64,000 bases of DNA from Lachnospiraceae bacterium 10-1 (GCA_000403495.2 KE159799.1:1320255-1384254); one strand, 5' to 3'; counted from the stretch's first letter, positions 53,160 to 63,038 are shown. Program-made: numbers and translations. The notes: a model not told the origin generated them from the sequence alone.

Positions 53160-54083
53160 TCATTGTTTATTAAAAATAGATTGTATCCAGCGAATTCTTC
53201 TCTGTATGGATTCTCTTACAATTCTGCTTTCAAGCACTGTTTCATAGCCATGACATGCGCCTTTCACTTCATGAAGCTCCGTAAAAACACCTTCTGCCTG
53301 TAATCTTTCTGCAAAGGCTATTCCTTCGTCACGAAGGCTGTCAAACTCAGCCACCTCCATATACACATTTGGAAAATGTTCCAATGATTCTGCTTCTATA
53401 GGCGACGCATATTGAATTTGTTTCGTCTCTTGATTTCCTAAATACGCTTTCCAAAACATTTTTGTTAGTGCTGCATCCCAAACAGGCGTATCCGTATATT
53501 TCTTCATAGATTCCGTTATCATACGTCTATCTGTAACCGGATATATCAGCATTGCCCCCAAGGGTGAAATATGAATTCTATCCCATAGCATCAACGTAAC
53601 CGCAGCGGCAAGATTACCTCCGGCGCTATCGCCTGTCACAATTATTTTATCCTTATTGATTTCTAATGTATCAGCATAATTAAGTATCCACTTATACGTG
53701 CAATAGCAGTCTTCAACAGGAACAGGATATTTATTTTTAGGTAATAATCTGTAATCGGTAAAAACCACCTTGCATTTCGCCATTTCCGCATACCATTTTG
53801 CAATCTGGTAGTGTGCCCTTGACGCTTTTAGTAAAAATCCCCCACCATGATAAAATACAATACAAGGAAGAATACCACTATGTTTCTTTGGCTCAATGAC
53901 AAAAGTAGATAGTTTTCCGCTCTTATATCCAGGTGTTACATACTTTTTTACGGTAACTTTATCATCTGATTCACATGCAGATAATTTCATTGCCATATTC
54001 ACAATCGGATATAGGTGTATATTTGATGGCGCCTTTTGCTTCGTCAGTTTTGCCAATTCGCTGTCTATTTCATATTTCTTCAT
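53160..54083 (-). CDS. Alpha/beta hydrolase of the hormone-sensitive-lipase family
   Basis: The 307-residue esterase-like enzyme has the oxyanion motif VFYHGGGFLLKASRAHYQ, the nucleophile elbow VTGDSAGGNLAAAVTL, the catalytic Asp in MEVAEFDSLRDEG and His in KGACHGYETV. Substrates are probably short acyl esters. It is divergent from the AraC-type regulator gene at 54615, with a broken chimeric gene between them. Confidence 0.9.
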   Translation of the reverse strand: MKKYEIDSELAKLTKQKAPSNIHLYPIVNMAMKLSACESDDKVTVKKYVTPGYKSGKLSTFVIEPKKHSGILPCIVFYHGGGFLLKASRAHYQIAKWYAEMAKCKVVFTDYRLLPKNKYPVPVEDCYCTYKWILNYADTLEINKDKIIVTGDSAGGNLAAAVTLMLWDRIHISPLGAMLIYPVTDRRMITESMKKYTDTPVWDAALTKMFWKAYLGNQETKQIQYASPIEAESLEHFPNVYMEVAEFDSLRDEGIAFAERLQAEGVFTELHEVKGACHGYETVLESRIVRESIQRRIRWIQSIFNKQ

Positions 54084-54175
54084 ATTGTCATTTCCTACTT
54101 TCGATTGTCACAATCAAATATCTAAATAAATCCTGATTTGATATATCTTAACAAAGCATCTACTTTTACTCTATT

Positions 54176-54415
54176 TTATTCACACCATTTAACAATCTCG
54201 TCCAGCTTTTTTCTCGGCCTTTTATCAGGTGCTTCATCTGCATATCCTATGGCCATTGCAGCAATCAGCACTTCCTGCGTCGTTCTCTGGACGCCTGTTT
54301 CATATTTGACTGTCATTGCCAGATCTAAAGCGGACTGCACATCCACGATCAGTTTTTCCTTGCTGGAAACAACTGCAATATCAGCCTTATTTTCTTTTAT
54401 ATGTTCAATTTTCAT
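54176..54415 (-). pseudogene. Deletion chimera: DUF4180 N-terminus fused to nitroreductase C-terminus
   Basis: AAGGAGGAG precedes ATG 54415. The first 44 residues (MKIEHIKENKADIAVVSSKE, then LIVDVQSALDLAMTVKYETG) look like DUF4180. From TTQEVLIAAMAIGYADEAPD to the end (KRPRKKLDEIVKWCE) the text is the C-terminal tail of a nitroreductase (GYPDExPxxRPRKxLEEIV pattern). The junction is in frame at about 54283. Two formerly separate genes seem joined by a deletion; the product of 79 residues is unlikely to have either activity. Confidence 0.7.
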
Positions 54416-54614
54416 AAACTCCTCCTTATATGACCTGCAGTGTAAATTCCAGTTAAAAGTGCATTTTACCTGAAAAAAGGGCTGCCTGTCAAGCATTTTT
54501 CTATTTTGCCGCACAATGACGTATCTGTAAGTAATCCTCGCAAACGAGCCGATAGACTTTATAGGCGGAAGATATTTTATAAGTTTCAGACATTAAACGG
54601 AAGGAACTATATTT

Positions 54615-55388
54615 ATGGCAGCAGTAAACAGCGTACGCTATATACGAAATTTAAACACAGGTGTTGAACTTATTTTCTGCAATAATGTGGCAATATCCTA
54701 TCCCATACATAACCATGTTTCTGTGCTTACGATCGGTATTGTACTGGATGGCTCTGTCATGCTTACCGCTTACAACGAAATAAAGACTTATAAAAAGAAT
54801 CAGACTTTTGTTATTTATCCCTATATTCCACACCGTATATCAGCACATAACAGCTATACTCTTCTCAGTTTATGTATTGATAAAAATATAATACATTGCT
54901 ATGCAGAAGATAGCATTCAGGAGCATGTAATGACTTTACTGCCGGATGCTTTGCATAAGGAAAAAATCAGTCAGAACCAAATTATTTACTTATTAAACCG
55001 CCTAAACCTGGCAGTTAAATTCTACTCACTTACTGCCCCTGCTGATTTGCACCCCTGCAGTCAAAATCCATTGATCACTCATTATAAAAAGCAGTTGGAA
55101 TTATATCCCGAAAACAAATTCAGTATTGAAGAAATGGCGAAAAATGCATTTATCAGCAAATATCACTTTATCAGAACATTTAAAGCAGAAGCAGGTCTTA
55201 CGCCGCATCAATTTCAACTTCAAAACCGTATTCGCAAGGCTAAACGGCTGATGCTCGAGAGTAAAACAATGACTGAAGTGGCTCTGACCACAGGTTTTTG
55301 CGATCAAAGCCACTTTATTAAACAGTTTGAAAAGCAGGTAGGCATGTCTCCGCTGACTTACAAATTATCCTCCAAAATAATCAAATAA
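54615..55388 (+). CDS. AraC-family transcriptional regulator
   Basis: The 257 residues have an N-terminal cupin-like sensing half (NHVSVLTIGIVLDGSVMLTA...KKNQTFVIYPYIPHRI) and a C-terminal AraC DNA-binding domain with two helix-turn-helix units (FSIEEMAKNAFISKYHFIRTFKAEAGLTPHQFQLQNRIRKAKRLM, then TEVALTTGFCDQSHFIKQFEKQVGMSPLTYK). It faces the cupin gene and may respond to a small hydrophobic or aromatic inducer. Confidence 0.92.
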   Translation: MAAVNSVRYIRNLNTGVELIFCNNVAISYPIHNHVSVLTIGIVLDGSVMLTAYNEIKTYKKNQTFVIYPYIPHRISAHNSYTLLSLCIDKNIIHCYAEDSIQEHVMTLLPDALHKEKISQNQIIYLLNRLNLAVKFYSLTAPADLHPCSQNPLITHYKKQLELYPENKFSIEEMAKNAFISKYHFIRTFKAEAGLTPHQFQLQNRIRKAKRLMLESKTMTEVALTTGFCDQSHFIKQFEKQVGMSPLTYKLSSKIIK

Positions 55389-55399
55389 GAGAAATCAAG

Positions 55400-55681
55400 T
55401 CAGCATAACGCAGGCATAAATTTTGCGAACAGATAAAGCCCATCCTCTCCTGCTATAACTTCGTGTGGTACGCCAATGGGAAAAATGGAAATCACTCCTG
55501 GTTCGTAAGACAATTCCGTTCCATTGTTCACACATACGCCTGTTCCGGATATGACTTCGTGGGTTTCTAACTGTTTCTCGTGAATGTGATTGCCAATCTT
55601 CTTATTAGGCGCTATCCTCACAAGATGAAAGCTGAATTGTCCACCTGTCTTTTCAGATGTGATAATATGCTTTAACTCCAC
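55400..55681 (-). CDS. Small cupin-domain protein
   Basis: The protein has 93 residues starting at GTG 55681 (GGGAGTGGAG). The cupin motifs are visible: GNHIHEKQLETHEVISGTG (metal His/Glu ligands) and SIFPIGVPHEVIAGEDG. It is a single-domain beta-barrel of unknown substrate. The start lies directly at the end of the broken HipA-like gene. It converges with the AraC gene with 11 bases between the stops. Confidence 0.85.
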   Translation of the reverse strand: MELKHIITSEKTGGQFSFHLVRIAPNKKIGNHIHEKQLETHEVISGTGVCVNNGTELSYEPGVISIFPIGVPHEVIAGEDGLYLFAKFMPALC

Positions 55682-55685
55682 TCCC

Positions 55686-56458
55686 TCAAAAGCAGGATGC
55701 TTCGACCACTACCCCTTTTATTCCAAGGTTTTCACAACAGTTCAAATAATGTTGATAAACCGATACATGATTTTCCTTTTTTGCTGTCTGCATAATATAC
55801 CATGCACTGACCAGTTCTGTCCCTGGCCCTACAAAATCCTCACATATGCTGTAAGGTTCTTCTTCCTGCATCATAAGTGAATAGGAAACATGGGAAATCC
55901 CCAATCTGTCCATAAGTATACTGGCAAATACTTCATTATAAGGCTCCTGCCTGTTTATGCCGCTGCCTCCTTTTATCAGGTACCTTTTGCCATCCGAAAT
56001 ACTCCATTTTTTCTTCAGCCACCCGTCAGAAGTATTATCTGGAGAAAGCAAACTTATTTTCCTTTTCGAAGACTTTTTTCCAAAAAGAATATTCCCCACA
56101 TCTTCAGAAAAATCATTTTCAAAAAAGTTAACCTCTGACCATTTCACCTGCCGGTCTGCAGGACAAATCCAATATTGATCTGATAAGCTTAATCCCATGC
56201 ATTTATCTAAAAGGTTTTGCGGTATGTCCACATGCATCTGACAGAGGCCTCCTGTATTCCCTGTCTGCTTGCCGGAATAGCGCGCCCACGCCACCATTCA
56301 TTTAAGGCTGCCCTGTCAATATGCCCTTTTCCGTCAAGGCTCCCCACCGGAAGATGCTCCAAATGATACACCGTTCCTGTTTTTACGATAGCACATGCTG
56401 CTTCATCAATCAAAATATCCGCCACATGAATGTGTTTGTGCATCAATTTATAATTCAT
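55686..56458 (-). pseudogene. HipA-like kinase, frameshifted and 3' truncated
   Basis: AAAGGAGG precedes ATG 56458 and MNYKLMHKHIHVADILIDEA leads to ASRQGIQEA at about 56250. The coding text then continues one frame over as QMHVDIPQNLLDKCMGLSLS. The kinase-like part (WICPADRQVKWSEVNFFEND, SDGKRYLIKGGSGINRQEPYNEVFASILMDRLGI) is HipA-domain-like. After NCCENLGI the sequence departs and stops, so the catalytic Asp region is lost. It was an excised-toxin-like or signalling kinase of about 330 residues. Confidence 0.72.
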
Positions 56459-56557
56459 TTTCCGGCACCTCCTTTTCCCTTTCCATTATGACAGAATTTT
56501 GAAAAACATTCAATGTAAGCATTTCCACCAGTTAATCTCTCTTATCAAAACAGTTCC

Positions 56558-57109
56558 CTATCCCTTCATCATAGTCAACACCATCTGGGCAGTTTCCACC
56601 AGATTGGTTCCGCTGTCCATGCTGCATTTTTGTATATATTTATGGGCCTCATCTTCGGTCATATGATTTCGGTTCATCAGTACTTCCTTTGCATCCTTAA
56701 TCAGCCTGATTTCCTCATTGCTTCGCTCTTTCGGTTTACTTTTTTGTCTGCGTCTTTTCCGCTCTATGGCTCTGGTCATCATATCAACCGTGTTGATCAG
56801 GTCATGCACTTTAAGGGGCATGGAAAGACACATGATTCCCCCCTGCACCATACCGCCGCCTATGATATGCTGCGAAACAATAAGCAGCATTTCAAATCCG
56901 GGAGGCATATCCTGATGCAGCTGGGCATAGATCATATCCGCCAGCTTATACCCGCAAATGATGATGCCTTCGTTTAATCCGTCTGCCAGCGCAATCGCCT
57001 GGGCGCCGGTAGTACAGGCGCCAGTTACCGAAATCCCGTTTCTCATCAGAAGATTTTTCAGATTTTTCGCATCTTCCGGTTTGGGAAGGGCAACAATTAT
57101 ACCCGTCAT
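56558..57109 (-). CDS. ANTAR-domain response regulator (NasT/AmiR-like)
   Basis: I chose ATG 57109 because AGGAGG lies eight bases upstream. The N-terminal receiver-like domain (about 1-120) lacks a clear phospho-acceptor motif: ICGYKLAD stands where DxxxP is expected. The C-terminal ANTAR RNA-binding helices (IRLIKDAKEVLMNRNHMTEDEAHKYIQKCSMDSGTNLVETAQMVL) follow a basic coiled coil. ANTAR proteins prevent termination by binding paired hexaloop hairpins. It follows glnA at 33 bases and probably regulates nitrogen genes. Confidence 0.88.
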   Translation of the reverse strand: MTGIIVALPKPEDAKNLKNLLMRNGISVTGACTTGAQAIALADGLNEGIIICGYKLADMIYAQLHQDMPPGFEMLLIVSQHIIGGGMVQGGIMCLSMPLKVHDLINTVDMMTRAIERKRRRQKSKPKERSNEEIRLIKDAKEVLMNRNHMTEDEAHKYIQKCSMDSGTNLVETAQMVLTMMKG

Positions 57110-57142
57110 CCGCACACCTCCTATCTTATTTTTCTGCGTGTA

Positions 57143-58477
57143 CTAATACTGGTTTAAATACTGATTTACTTCCCAATTGGTAACCTGTGAGGCATAATTT
57201 TCCCATTCCTTTTTCTTTGCTTCTATATATTTTGTAGACACGTGTCTGCCTAATACATCTCTGATCAGTTCATCCTTTTCCAGTTCATTCACTGCCTGAA
57301 TCAAAGTGCCCGGAATAGCTTCAATACCCAGCTTTTTCTTTTCCTCCTCGGACAGGGCAAAAATATTCAAGTCCACGCTTGCAGGAGGCTCAATCTGATT
57401 CACGATGCCATCAAGCCCCGCCCGCAGACACACTGCCAATGCCAGGTAGGGATTTGCAGAGGGATCAGGACAGCGCAACTCAATTCTCGTTCCCGCACCT
57501 CTTGACGCGGGAATACGGATCAGCGGGCTTCTGTTGGTAGAACTCCATGCAATATACACCGGTGCCTCATATCCCGGCACCAGACGCTTATAGGAATTAA
57601 CCAAAGGGTTAGTGATTGCCGTCATTCCTTTCATGTGCTTCATAATGCCGCCGATAAAATAATAAGCTGTTCTGCTTAATCCCAATTCGTCCTCGGGATC
57701 ATTGAAAATATTTTTTCCGTCTTTGGATAAAGACATGTTAATATGCATGCCGGAACCATTCACACCAAACTTGGGTTTAGGCATAAAGGTTGCATGCAGG
57801 CCATGCCTTTTGGCAATGGTTTTGACTGCCAGCTTAAAGGTCATAATATTATCCGCTGTTGCCAGCGCTTCGTCATACTGAAAATCAATTTCATGCTGAG
57901 CCGGCGCCACTTCATGATGCGAGGCTTCCACAATAAATCCCATATCCTCTAAGGTAAGCACCATATCCCTTCTTGCATTCTCTCCCAAATCCAAAGGCCC
58001 CAAGTCAAAATAACCTGCCTTTTCATGAGTGAGAGTGGTAGGCATTCCATTTTCATCCGTATGGAACAGGAAAAACTCACACTCCGGCCCCACTTCAAAG
58101 CGATACCCCAGATCTTCCGCCTCCTTAATGGCCCGCTTTAAAATATATCTGGGATCTCCCTCAAAAGGCATTCCATTGGGGCGGTAAACATCACAAATCA
58201 GCCTTGCCACCTTTCCCTGCTGGGGACGCCAGGGGAAAATCTCCATAGTACTTAAATCGGGATGCAGATACATATCTGATTCCTCAATCCTTACAAATCC
58301 CTCAATAGAAGAACCATCAAACATACATTCATTATTTAAAGCTTTCTCAAGCTGGCTGGCTGTGATGGCCACATTCTTAAGACTGCCGAACATATCTGTA
58401 AACTGCAGCCTGATAAATTCCACATCCTCATCCTTCACCAGTTCCATAATATCTTTCTTTGAATAATTTTTTCTCAT
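57143..58477 (-). CDS. glnA: Glutamine synthetase, type I
   Basis: It makes glutamine from glutamate, ammonia and ATP. The 444 residues match the GSI-alpha class: [66 protein letters not shown], and [32 protein letters not shown]. The adenylylation loop of GSI-beta is absent, as usual in Firmicutes. A leader of about 90 bases with possible hairpins lies between promoter and start, and an ANTAR regulator follows. Confidence 0.97.
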   Translation of the reverse strand: MRKNYSKKDIMELVKDEDVEFIRLQFTDMFGSLKNVAITASQLEKALNNECMFDGSSIEGFVRIEESDMYLHPDLSTMEIFPWRPQQGKVARLICDVYRPNGMPFEGDPRYILKRAIKEAEDLGYRFEVGPECEFFLFHTDENGMPTTLTHEKAGYFDLGPLDLGENARRDMVLTLEDMGFIVEASHHEVAPAQHEIDFQYDEALATADNIMTFKLAVKTIAKRHGLHATFMPKPKFGVNGSGMHINMSLSKDGKNIFNDPEDELGLSRTAYYFIGGIMKHMKGMTAITNPLVNSYKRLVPGYEAPVYIAWSSTNRSPLIRIPASRGAGTRIELRCPDPSANPYLALAVCLRAGLDGIVNQIEPPASVDLNIFALSEEEKKKLGIEAIPGTLIQAVNELEKDELIRDVLGRHVSTKYIEAKKKEWENYASQVTNWEVNQYLNQY

Positions 58478-58567
58478 AATATCTTTCCTTTCTCATACGA
58501 TAAAAGGCCTTCCTATCCCAGCCGCCAGTCATGCCTGCTGTCATAAGAACGCCTTTGTTCTGTATCA

Positions 58568-58596
58568 GAATAACAATCTTTTTGCCTCTTTGTCAA
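58568..58596 (-). promoter_or_regulatory. glnA promoter
   Basis: On the minus strand TTGACA (58596-58591), 17 bases and TTATTC (58573-58568) precede a roughly 85-base leader with the partial palindrome CAGGCATGACTG. Confidence 0.55.
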
Positions 58597-58670
58597 TACT
58601 AATTTATAATAATGCATAAATCCCCGACTCCAATAATACTATAGTAAAAAGAATGTAACGGGGAAATCCT

Positions 58671-59153
58671 ATGAGCTCCAAAACCAAAATCGTTGTACTT
58701 CATCTGAAAGAATTAATATATACCGGTATCTTCGCTGTACTGGGGATATTATTTATCATTCTCCTGATCATTATGTTTGTACCCAAAAATAAGGAAGAAA
58801 ATAATGCTGTGGAAAACCCTGCTGCTACATATGTTCCCGGCATATATACCACTTCTCTTATTTTAAATGATAATGCGGTGGATGTAGAAGTTACTGTGGA
58901 TGAAACCAATATTAATGACATCCGCATTGTAAATCTGGATGAAGCTGTTACAACCATGTTTCCGCTTTTAGAACCTTCCTTTGACGACCTGGCAAACCAG
59001 ATTATAAAAAATCAGTCATTGGATAATATTACTTATGCAGATGACAATAAATATACCTCTATGGTACTTTTAAATGCCATCAAAACTTCCCTTGGAAAAG
59101 CGGCGGCTCCTTCACCTTCTCCTGCCTCTTCCGCTTCTCCTTCGCCAAAATAA
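58671..59153 (+). CDS. Membrane-anchored extracytoplasmic protein with Pro/Ser-rich tail
   Basis: The protein has 160 residues. One helix (about 17-39, IFAVLGILFIILLIIMFV) anchors a domain of about 100 residues (YVPGIYTTSLILNDNAVDVEVTVDETNINDIRIVNLDE...), reminiscent of FMN-binding (NqrC/RnfG-type) folds but without a visible flavinylation motif. The C-terminus is a short Pro/Ser-Ala repeat. It is divergent from glnA and has its own terminator. Family uncertain. Confidence 0.7.
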   Translation: MSSKTKIVVLHLKELIYTGIFAVLGILFIILLIIMFVPKNKEENNAVENPAATYVPGIYTTSLILNDNAVDVEVTVDETNINDIRIVNLDEAVTTMFPLLEPSFDDLANQIIKNQSLDNITYADDNKYTSMVLLNAIKTSLGKAAAPSPSPASSASPSPK

Positions 59154-59195
59154 GCAGGGCCTTGGCATGGGAACATACACTCCTAACCGCATGCT

Positions 59196-59229
59196 AAACG
59201 GGCAGTCCGCTTTTGTGAACTGCCCGTTT
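59196..59229. terminator. Terminator between convergent genes
   Basis: AAACGGGCAGT (59196-59206) pairs with ACTGCCCGTTT (59219-59229). Confidence 0.8.
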
Positions 59230-59262
59230 GCCAACAGTTATGGCATTTATTCTCTATACAAG

Positions 59263-61179
59263 TCACATTTCCTCTACCTGTTCCATCCATATCCGCACGC
59301 AGGCGTCAGAGGGCATACGTAAATCTCCTCTTGGCGATACTGCCACACTTCCCACCTTGGGGGCATCCGGCAGACAGGAACGCTTAAACTGCTGGGCAAA
59401 AAATCTTCCATAAAATATCTTCATCCATTTTTTAATCTCTTCCTCCTCATATTGTCCGGCAAAGGATCTGTTTGCAATTCGGAAAATTTTTGACGGTTCA
59501 AATCCGCACCTTAACATATAATAAAGGAAAAAGTCATGCAGCTCATAAGGCCCCACCAAATCTTCTGTTTTCTGAGATATTTTACCGCCCTCGGGAGGCA
59601 GAAGTTCCGGGCTTACCGGTGTGTCAAGCACATCAAAAAGAATCCTCTTTAATGCCTCTTTTCCGCAGGTATCCGCATAATACTGCACCAGGTGGCGCAC
59701 CAGTGTTTTAGGCACTCCTGCATTTACCCCGTACATGGACATATGGTCGCCATTATAGGTTGCCCAGCCCAAGGCAAGCTCAGACATATCTCCGGTGCCG
59801 ATTACCATTCCACTTTCCCGGTTGGCTATATCCATGAGAACCTGCGTACGTTCCCTTGCCTGGCTGTTTTCATAGGTTACATCATGGTTTTCAGGATTTT
59901 GACCGATATCCTGAAAATGTGCTGTAACAGCTTCCTTAATATTGACCTCCTCCAGCGTTGTCCCCAATTCTTCCGCCAGTTTACAGGCATTATCATAGGT
60001 TCTGTCCGTAGTTCCAAAGCAGGGCATTGTGACAGCAATAATATTTTTTCTCTCTATTTTCAGCATGTCAAAGGTTCTTACCGTTACTAAAAGCGCCAGC
60101 GTGGAATCCAGACCGCCGGATATACCGATCACCGCCTTCCGACACCCGGTATGGGCAAATCTTGTTTTCAATCCCATAGACTGAATAGATAATATTTCCT
60201 CGCAGCGCCTTGCCCTTTCATTTAAATCGCCGGGCACAAATGGCATACCAGGAAAAGTTCTGGTAAGAACTGTCTCTTCCTTCTTTAAATGAAAAGGAAT
60301 TACAAGGTATTCTTCCCTTTCTCTCCTGCCGCAGGCAAAGGTATTCATTTTCCTGCGTTCCATGCGCAGCCTGTTTATATCAATTTCCCCATATAATACC
60401 TGACTTTCAAACTTCTTGCCCTGGGCAAGGATCGTTCCATTTTCCGCAATCATATCATGGCCGCCGAAAACCAGATCCTGTGTGGATTCTCCCTCTCCGC
60501 TGCTGCAATACACATAGCCTGCAATCAATTTTGCACTGGAAGATTTCACCAGCATTTCTCGGTAAACATCTTTACCAATGGTTTCATTGGAAGCGGACAA
60601 ATTCACCAAAAGTATGGCACCTGCCAGCCCGTGCGAAATTCCCGGTGCGTCCGGCATCCAGATATCCTCACAGATTTCACAGCCCACTAAAAGTCCTTCT
60701 ATTCCTTCCGCCTGCATCAAAATGTTTGTCCCAAAAGGAATTTCTTTCCCTTCAAAAACCAATATTTCGGCTTTTTTATTTCCTGCCTGAAAATGCCTTG
60801 TTTCATAAAATTCTCCGTAAGAAGGAATAAAAGTCTTGGGAATAAAGCAAAGAATCTCTCCATTATGGACTGCTGCCGCCACATTATACAGCTTTCCCTT
60901 TCGCTCCAAAGGTAGTCCCACAAACACAAGGGCATCTTTCCCTAACGTAGCCCGGGCCACTTTAATTAGCTGCTCTTTGCAGGAGGCAAGCAGTCTTTCC
61001 TGCAAAAACAAATCTCCACAAGTGTAACCGCTGATGCACAGCTCCGGAAACACAATGACTTTAGCGCCTTCTCCTGACGCCTCCTCGATTCCTGCACAAA
61101 TCTGATCCGTATTATAGATTGTATCTGCTACTTTCATCTTAGGCGTCACTGCCGCCACTTTGATAAACCCATGCTTCAT
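59263..61179 (-). CDS. nadE: Glutamine-dependent NAD+ synthetase
   Basis: It amidates nicotinic acid adenine dinucleotide. The N-terminal nitrilase-type glutaminase domain (about 5-280) has the Glu in VIFPELCISGYTCGDL, Lys in FIPKTFIPSYGEFYE and Cys in LLVGCEICEDIW. The C-terminal ATP-pyrophosphatase domain has the P-loop VIGISGGLDSTLALL and GTGDMSELALGWATYNGDHM. The ATG at 61179 (MKHGFIKVAAVTPK) gives the family's start; an upstream TTG at 61233 would add 18 residues. Length 638. Confidence 0.95.
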   Translation of the reverse strand: MKHGFIKVAAVTPKMKVADTIYNTDQICAGIEEASGEGAKVIVFPELCISGYTCGDLFLQERLLASCKEQLIKVARATLGKDALVFVGLPLERKGKLYNVAAAVHNGEILCFIPKTFIPSYGEFYETRHFQAGNKKAEILVFEGKEIPFGTNILMQAEGIEGLLVGCEICEDIWMPDAPGISHGLAGAILLVNLSASNETIGKDVYREMLVKSSSAKLIAGYVYCSSGEGESTQDLVFGGHDMIAENGTILAQGKKFESQVLYGEIDINRLRMERRKMNTFACGRREREEYLVIPFHLKKEETVLTRTFPGMPFVPGDLNERARRCEEILSIQSMGLKTRFAHTGCRKAVIGISGGLDSTLALLVTVRTFDMLKIERKNIIAVTMPCFGTTDRTYDNACKLAEELGTTLEEVNIKEAVTAHFQDIGQNPENHDVTYENSQARERTQVLMDIANRESGMVIGTGDMSELALGWATYNGDHMSMYGVNAGVPKTLVRHLVQYYADTCGKEALKRILFDVLDTPVSPELLPPEGGKISQKTEDLVGPYELHDFFLYYMLRCGFEPSKIFRIANRSFAGQYEEEEIKKWMKIFYGRFFAQQFKRSCLPDAPKVGSVAVSPRGDLRMPSDACVRIWMEQVEEM

Positions 61180-61248
61180 AAAATCATCATGCCTTTCCAG
61201 CCTTTTCACAAGCCAAGAATCATATGTTTCCAAATTTATCTTTGTAAT

Positions 61249-62130
61249 TTATTTGCTGCATTTTTTCAAAACCGCTTTAAGCTCCTCTACCGAAAAGTTG
61301 TAAAAAGTGTTGCAAAAATGGCAGTTCACCTCTATGGGCTTATTCTCGGAAATCATTTCACTGATTTCCTTTTTTCCAATGCTGATAATTGCCTTTTCCA
61401 CCCTTTTTTTATCACAATTGCAATAAAAGCGCGCCGGCATGGTATCTGTAATTTCCACATCCATTCCCTTAAGGACAAGATTTAACATCTCCTCAGGTGT
61501 CTTTCCCTCATTCAGCACCGTAGTGACAGAAGAAAACTCTGCAAGATTTCGTTCCAGCTTTGAAATTACCGTATCTTCCGTAAAAGGCATGAGCTGCACG
61601 ATAAACCCGCCTGCCTGCTTTACCGTATTATCTTTTTCCATTAAAACACCAAGCCCCACACTGGAGGGTACCTGTTCAGAAGTTGCAAAATAATAGGTAA
61701 GATCTTCGGCTATCTCTCCTGTCTGCAAAGTAGTCTGCCCCACATAAGGCTCTTTTAACCCCATATCCTTGATCACCCGAAGCATTCCTTTTCCTACTGC
61801 CCCGCCTACATCCAGCTTACCAAGGGCGCTTGGGGGAAGCATCACTTGGGGCTTTATAGCATACCCCTTCACATTCCCCTGACTATCTGCCGTAACTGTC
61901 ATCCCTTTCATAGGGCCGTCACCACTAACCTGTAAAGTCAATAAATCTTTTTCTCCTTTTAAGGTAGTTCCCATCATTACGCCGCCTGTCAAAAGACGCC
62001 CTAAAGCTGCTGTTACCACCGGACTTGTATCATGTGCCTTTCTTGCCGCCTCCACCAGCTCTCTGGTAGTTGCCGCAAATGCCCTGATCTGTGCATTTGC
62101 AGCTGTTGCCCTGACAATATAATCTGCCAT
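61249..62130 (-). CDS. hslO: Redox-regulated chaperone Hsp33
   Basis: The holdase is activated by oxidation. ATG 62130 gives MADYIVRATAANAQIRAFAA. The core includes GRLLTGGVMMGTTLKGEKDLLTLQVSGDGPMKG. The C-terminal redox zinc centre has RFYCNCDKKRVEKA and VNCHFCNTFYNF (CxC and CxxC). The length is 293 residues. It lies between a methyltransferase gene and nadE on the same strand, probably one operon. Confidence 0.95.
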   Translation of the reverse strand: MADYIVRATAANAQIRAFAATTRELVEAARKAHDTSPVVTAALGRLLTGGVMMGTTLKGEKDLLTLQVSGDGPMKGMTVTADSQGNVKGYAIKPQVMLPPSALGKLDVGGAVGKGMLRVIKDMGLKEPYVGQTTLQTGEIAEDLTYYFATSEQVPSSVGLGVLMEKDNTVKQAGGFIVQLMPFTEDTVISKLERNLAEFSSVTTVLNEGKTPEEMLNLVLKGMDVEITDTMPARFYCNCDKKRVEKAIISIGKKEISEMISENKPIEVNCHFCNTFYNFSVEELKAVLKKCSK

Positions 62131-62197
62131 TTTAAATTTCCAAACCTTTCTATATCCAAAATACTGCACCTGTAAGGTAAAAATGACCAAACAGGTA

Positions 62198-63037
62198 TTA
62201 TTTCTTCTGTGCTTTCAAACATTCCCTTGCCAGCACATATATACGCTGGCTTTCCTTTGTAGGTGCTTTACGGGTATCCGCATCCAGCGTTAATATCAAT
62301 TCCATTCCTGCTTTTTTTACAAATCCTTTCATCTCTTCAAGGGTATAGCCTTTTTGAAAATGGGTTTCCGTAAACCGCCGGAACAAATCCCTCTCCGTCT
62401 CTTTTACAAAAATAGTCAGATCATACTCATTGATCCGTTCTTCGCCATGATAAAAGTTTTCCCATATAAAACTGCATTCATCCCGATTTTCCGCTATCGT
62501 GACATCCCCAATTACTTGTTCATATTTATAAAGGGTGTTAAAATCAAAGATAAAAAGCCCGCCTGGGTACAGATAATTATTGACCAGCTTAAATGTATCT
62601 TCCACCTGATCCGCTTCCAAAAGATAATTAATGGAGTCACAAACACAGACTACTGTCCCCACAGTGCTGTACAAATCCAGTTCCCGCATATCCTGACAAA
62701 GATATAAAATCCCACTGCCTGAACTTTCCCGTTTGGCAAAGGCTGCATTCAGCATGTCTTCAGAGTTGTCAACGCCCACCATATCAAAACCTTTTTGATA
62801 CAAAAGCTCTGTCAAAGTGCCGGTTCCACATCCCAAATCCAATACCAGATTTTTTTCGGAATTTAAAATCTCTTCCTGTATGGAACCATCACCCCGCTCC
62901 ACCCCTTCTGCATACTGCCTTCTCTTTGATATTCCATATTTTTCAATTAGTTCCGTCAGAAAATCCGCCCATTCCTGATATGGGGTATTATCCATAAAAA
63001 TGTCATACACCCCTGCAAAATCCGTATATGCGTCCAA
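62198..63037 (-). CDS. Class I SAM-dependent methyltransferase
   Basis: The TTG at 63037 with GGGAGAA upstream gives MDAYTDFAGVYDIFMDNTPY, a start common to this clostridial family. Motif I is LVLDLGCGTGTLTELLYQKG, then VGVDNSEDML and VVCVCDSINYLLE. A middle beta insertion (SFIWENFYHGEERINEYDLTIFVKE) may hold the substrate. The target is unknown. It begins one base after the DUF368 stop, so they are co-transcribed. Confidence 0.9.
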   Translation of the reverse strand: MDAYTDFAGVYDIFMDNTPYQEWADFLTELIEKYGISKRRQYAEGVERGDGSIQEEILNSEKNLVLDLGCGTGTLTELLYQKGFDMVGVDNSEDMLNAAFAKRESSGSGILYLCQDMRELDLYSTVGTVVCVCDSINYLLEADQVEDTFKLVNNYLYPGGLFIFDFNTLYKYEQVIGDVTIAENRDECSFIWENFYHGEERINEYDLTIFVKETERDLFRRFTETHFQKGYTLEEMKGFVKKAGMELILTLDADTRKAPTKESQRIYVLARECLKAQKK

Positions 63038-63038
63038 A

